Source: JAPSGM01 sp963777045 (GTDB lineage Bacteria; Chloroflexota; Limnocylindria; QHBO01). From it: a stretch of DNA of 64,000 nt. The position numbers were made by a program, and so were the translations under genes. Where the stretch lies: the NCBI GenBank assembly GCA_963777045.1, contig CAVZPD010000021.1, positions 26,065 through 90,064 of the forward strand. Reading direction: 5' to 3'. The notes under the pieces are model-generated. The model had not been told where the DNA came from and searched no databases. It saw only the letters and a program-made list of their open reading frames with translations. Positions within the stretch are counted from its first letter, which is position 1. Each line of letters begins with the position of its first letter. Shown here piece by piece: positions 61,205 through 64,000 of this stretch.

Positions 61205-62128
61205 GTGGGCAACCCTGGCTCTGCGAAGGATTGGGTCCTCTTCGTCGCCCTGGGCTTCTTCTGGGGCTCCAGCTACCTCTTCATCAAGATCGGCGTGGAC
61301 GCCGGCCTCGAGCCGTTCAGCCTGGTGACGTTGCGGCTCGCATTCGGCCTGCTGCTGATCGGTTCGGTGGTGCTGGTGGCGCGCGAACGCCTGCCGCGCC
61401 GGGCGGTCACGTACGCGCACCTGTTCGTGATCGGGCTCCTGAGCGTGGCGCTTCCGTTCTCGCTCATCACCTGGGCGGAGCAGAGCGTCGACTCCACGCT
61501 GGCGGCCGTGATCAACGGCGGCGTGCCGCTCTTCACGATCGTGATCGCGGCGAGCTTCCTCCCCGACGAGCCGTTCACCACGCAACGCGTGATCGGCCTG
61601 CTGGTCGGCTTCGCGGGGGTGGCGATCCTGGTCGGCTTCGACCCGGGCGTGCTGGCGGGCACCAGCCTGATCCCTGCGCTTGCGCTGCTCGGATCCACGC
61701 TCTCGTACGCCGCCGGCGCGGTCTATGCCCGCCGCTTCCTGCAGGGGCTGCGGCCGATGATCACCGCCCTCTTCGAGGTCATCTTCGCGCTCCTGATCGC
61801 CGCGGTCCTGGCCATGACGCTGGGCGGTGGCATCGGCCTGCCGACCACCGGTGAGGCGCTGCTGGCGGTCATGTGGCTGGGCCTGCTCGGATCGGGCCTG
61901 GCCTTCCTGGTCTTCTTCCGCCTGCTGGGCCGATGGGGTGCCACGCGCACCTCCATGGTCGCCTACCTGCTGCCGGTCTTCGGCCTGCTCCTGGGCGCAC
62001 TGGTGCTGGACGAGCCGGTCGACCTGCGACTGATCACCGGGACCGCGCTCGTCATCGCCGGCGTCGCCATGGTGAACGTGCGGATGCGCCGGTGGCCCCT
62101 GCGCCAGCAGGTCGAGGAGATCCGCTAG
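61205..62128 (+). CDS. EamA-family (DMT) transporter
   Basis: A 307-residue protein with ten helices in two EamA repeats: DWVLFVALGFFWGSSYLFIK, ITWAEQSVDSTLAAVINGGV then PLFTIVIAASFLPDEPF, and the second repeat with STLSYAAGAVYARRFLQGL and MVAYLLPVFGLLLGALVLDE. Drug/metabolite exporter of unknown substrate. GTG 61205 is preferred, with GGGAG 13 bases upstream and the first helix close by; GTG 61175 is an alternative. Confidence 0.85.
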   Translation: MGNPGSAKDWVLFVALGFFWGSSYLFIKIGVDAGLEPFSLVTLRLAFGLLLIGSVVLVARERLPRRAVTYAHLFVIGLLSVALPFSLITWAEQSVDSTLAAVINGGVPLFTIVIAASFLPDEPFTTQRVIGLLVGFAGVAILVGFDPGVLAGTSLIPALALLGSTLSYAAGAVYARRFLQGLRPMITALFEVIFALLIAAVLAMTLGGGIGLPTTGEALLAVMWLGLLGSGLAFLVFFRLLGRWGATRTSMVAYLLPVFGLLLGALVLDEPVDLRLITGTALVIAGVAMVNVRMRRWPLRQQVEEIR

Positions 62129-62171
62129 CCGGTCGCTCATCGGTGCGCGCCTGCAACACGAATTGCCGTCG

Positions 62172-62205
62172 TGCAAGGTGGAATGCAAGGAACGAGGCGT
62201 AGCCT
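62172..62205 (+). promoter_or_regulatory. Leaderless promoter with upstream direct repeat
   Basis: TAGCCT (62200-62205) ends six bases before ATG 62212. TGCAAGG occurs twice, at 62172-62178 and 62184-62190, twelve bases apart in the -35 region, a possible activator site; no good -35 hexamer is seen. Confidence 0.4.
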
Positions 62206-62211
62206 GTGGCG

Positions 62212-62677
62212 ATGAAGCGTTTCAGGATGGCGGTGCTGGCAGCCCTCGCCGTGCTCATCGTGGCGGCCGGTTCCGCACTCGCCCTGGGCCAGCCGCGGCA
62301 TGAGACCGCCCCGGTCCTCGCCGATGCGTCCCAGGAGCCGGTCGAAGCCGAGAACGAAGCGCCACCGACCGAGGCCGACCTGGCCCACGCGCTCGATCGC
62401 CTGGAGGCGAGCGGCTACACCATCGACGCCGATGCACTGGCCGGCCTGGCCGATACGTACGGCACGGGCGGCGCGGTGCGCCTGGTGGCCTGGGCCGACG
62501 CGAGCGGTCGCTCCATCGAGGAGATCGCCGCCATGCGAAACGACGGCCAGGGTTGGGGCCAGGATCGCCAAGGCGCTCGGCGTCCACCCGGGCATCGGCT
62601 CGATCATGGGCAATGGCGGCGGCCACGGCCGCGAGACCGCCCCGGGCCAGGCGAAGAAGAGCGACGACGCCAGCTGA
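62212..62677 (+). pseudogene. Secreted protein with GWGxIAKxLGV motif, +1 frameshift
   Basis: Frame 1 gives a signal peptide (MKRFRMAVLAALAVLIVAAG), then DLAHALDRLEASGYTIDADA and IEEIAAMRNDGQGWG. After one extra base in GGGGCC (62555-62560) frame 2 reads RIAKALGVHPGIGSIMGNGG and HGRETAPGQAKKSDDAS-stop, an expected ending for this family of small exported proteins of high-GC bacteria. Corrected length 154 residues. Function unknown. Confidence 0.8.
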
Positions 62678-62750
62678 GCCTAGTCTCTCCCGGCCTGGTC
62701 GTCGGAATGGGCTGATCGGCCCTTGCCCGCAGGATGCCACCTCCCCGAAG

Positions 62751-62781
62751 TTGAACGAAAACCGATGCGCATCGGTCGTAT
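62751..62781 (+). promoter_or_regulatory. Sigma-factor promoter with 19-bp spacer and central palindrome
   Basis: TTGAAC (62751-62756) and TCGTAT (62776-62781) are separated by 19 bases, five bases before GTG 62787. The spacer holds CCGATGCGCATCGG (62762-62775), a perfect 14-bp palindrome. Long spacers with a central palindrome are the usual site of MerR-type activators. The hexamers themselves are only moderate matches. Confidence 0.45.
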
Positions 62782-62786
62782 AGGGC

Positions 62787-63368
62787 GTGATCGAGCCCTA
62801 TGCGCCAACGAGGGAAAACGGGGTGGAGCAGCTGAGAGCCGAGCTGACCGGCGGAGGCACGCATCGGGCTGACGCCTTTGCGGCACTGCTGGATCGCTCG
62901 CTCAACCGCCACTTCGGGCTTGCGGTCGTCATCCTGGGCAACCGCGAGGATGCGGAGGACGCCGTCAGCGATGCTGCGCTGCGTGCCTGGCAGCACGTCG
63001 GGTCCCTGCGGGACCCCGCCCGCTTCGACGCATGGTTCGGTCGCATCCTGGTCAACGTCTGTCGGGATCGGATCCGTCAGCGGCAGCGCGGGCGGACATC
63101 GGTCCTGGCAGGCGAACCGCCTGAGCTGCACGACGCGTTCGACGAGTCAGTCGAGCGGGCCGCGCTGCACCAGGCGCTTCGCGCCCTGACGCCGGAGCAT
63201 CGCGCGGTGGTGGCGCTCCGTTACCTGGAGGGGCTGTCGGTCGACGAGATCGCGGCCTACACCGGGACGCGGTCCGGGACGGTCAAGTCCCGCCTGCACT
63301 ACGGCCTCGCCGAGCTGCGCGCCGCCTACGACGCCGCCGGGCGCAACCCCGAAGGGACGATCCGATGA
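62787..63368 (+). CDS. ECF-type RNA polymerase sigma factor
   Basis: A 193-residue sigma-70 family ECF factor. Region 2: FAALLDRSLNRHFGLAVVIL then GNREDAEDAVSDAALRAWQH; region 4: ALRALTPEHRAVVALRYLEG then LSVDEIAAYTGTRSGTVKSR with LHYGLAELRAAY. GTG 62787 begins just before region 2. The stop overlaps the next start (ATGA), and the next gene has a membrane helix, so this is a sigma/anti-sigma pair. Confidence 0.9.
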   Translation: MIEPYAPTRENGVEQLRAELTGGGTHRADAFAALLDRSLNRHFGLAVVILGNREDAEDAVSDAALRAWQHVGSLRDPARFDAWFGRILVNVCRDRIRQRQRGRTSVLAGEPPELHDAFDESVERAALHQALRALTPEHRAVVALRYLEGLSVDEIAAYTGTRSGTVKSRLHYGLAELRAAYDAAGRNPEGTIR

Positions 63369-64000
63369 ACGACGAGCGGTTCACCCACGACCTGCTGCAG
63401 GTCCTGCGCGAGGCCGCCGGCGAGGAGGCTCCAATGTCGCTGCGCAGCCGGTTGTCATCCATCATCGACGAGGCGCCCGTCAGCCGTCGCCTCTGGTTCT
63501 CCCCGCCGATGCGGCTGTCCGTGGCGGTCGTGAGCGTGGTCGCGGTGCTGGCGCTCGCCTTCCTGCTCATGCCGCGGAACGCGGTTGGTCCCGGTCCCAG
63601 CCAGAGCCCGGGTTCGCCGACGCCTCTCGTCGAGGAGAGCGCCACACCGGTGCCCACCACCCAGCCGACCCCAACGCTCCAGCCGACGGCCGAGCCGACG
63701 CAGACCATCACGCCCTGGACCAGCCTGGCGTGGCGCGTGATGGTCCCCCCGATTGATCTGCAGTCGTTCAGCTGGATCAACGACATCGTGGCTTCTGACG
63801 CCGGCCCCGTGGCCATCGGCGCCGTCTACCACGAGTCGGGCGCCGTCGACCTGGCGTTCTTCATGGGCGGCGATTCGGGCTGGACGATCACGCAGCAGGA
63901 GGCCGACGTCGCGACGAACCACGCGGCCCTGGCGGAACGCGTCGTCCGGACCAGCAATGGATTCCTCGCTGCCGTGGCACCGCGGGACGCCTCGGCTGCG
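63365..64000 (+). CDS. Putative anti-sigma factor, membrane-anchored (cut by window end)
   Basis: The frame starting at ATG 63365 is open through 64000 (212 codons, no stop). Residues 1-55 are cytoplasmic (ERFTHDLLQVLREAAGEEAP), then one membrane helix (MRLSVAVVSVVAVLALAFLL), a Pro/Thr/Ser-rich linker of about 50 residues (SPGSPTPLVEESATPVPTTQ), and an outer domain with propeller-like strands (SWINDIVASDAGPVAIGAVY). Position after the sigma gene with ATGA overlap supports anti-sigma function; no zinc (ZAS) motif is seen. The end is missing. Confidence 0.75.
   Translation, partial: MNDERFTHDLLQVLREAAGEEAPMSLRSRLSSIIDEAPVSRRLWFSPPMRLSVAVVSVVAVLALAFLLMPRNAVGPGPSQSPGSPTPLVEESATPVPTTQPTPTLQPTAEPTQTITPWTSLAWRVMVPPIDLQSFSWINDIVASDAGPVAIGAVYHESGAVDLAFFMGGDSGWTITQQEADVATNHAALAERVVRTSNGFLAAVAPRDASAA

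Overview
This is high-GC bacterial DNA. It is dense with genes on both strands, with short gaps and many 1-4 base start/stop overlaps (ATGA, GTGA, TTGA). Class III cyclases fused to cupin, GAF or AAA/TPR modules, SARP/BTAD regulators, a SARP-kinase-STAND-WD40 giant, two F420/LLM-type oxidoreductases, three F420-type flavin proteins and abundant leaderless promoters fit an uncultured soil or freshwater Chloroflexota (Limnocylindria/Ellin6529-like). An actinobacterium cannot be excluded. No rRNA, tRNA, CRISPR array, insertion sequence or prophage was recognised.

Layout. 1-10.5 kb: a structured repeat, a pterin dehydratase-VOC fusion, two PIN toxin-antitoxin pairs, a GAF-cyclase, a SARP regulator, NTF2-like genes and decayed copies of them, and a stand-alone LigD-type polymerase domain. 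10.5-16.9 kb: a 1690-residue SARP-kinase-ATPase-WD40 protein, divergent from a small membrane protein carrying 17-residue tandem repeats. 17-26.3 kb: lipoprotein, thermonuclease, cupin-cyclase, LLM enzyme, FAD monooxygenase, LuxR-TPR regulator and an ArsR-VOC operon with a clear operator; two more copies of the structured repeat lie here. 26.3-30.2 kb: a degenerate stretch with a broken GNAT gene, a HicB/DinB-like gene, a serine hydrolase and an array of four hairpins. 30.2-40.7 kb: HNH protein, LLM enzyme, beta-propeller lipoprotein and a five-gene beta-oxidation operon led by a TetR regulator. 40.7-47 kb: several broken genes around a zinc-ribbon/cyclase/AAA/TPR regulator. 47-64 kb: transporters, small enzymes, two TetR-controlled modules (nitroreductase plus DUF4386; ABC exporter), and an ECF sigma/anti-sigma pair cut by the window end.

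Two window-wide themes stand out. First, at least a dozen genes have a -10 hexamer ending only 6-7 bases before the start codon, which indicates leaderless mRNAs. Second, from about 36 kb onward many otherwise good genes carry single-base frameshifts, mostly one extra base. This could be decay or consensus error, and it affects the thiolase, the ABC permease, LysE, a secreted protein and two hypothetical genes.
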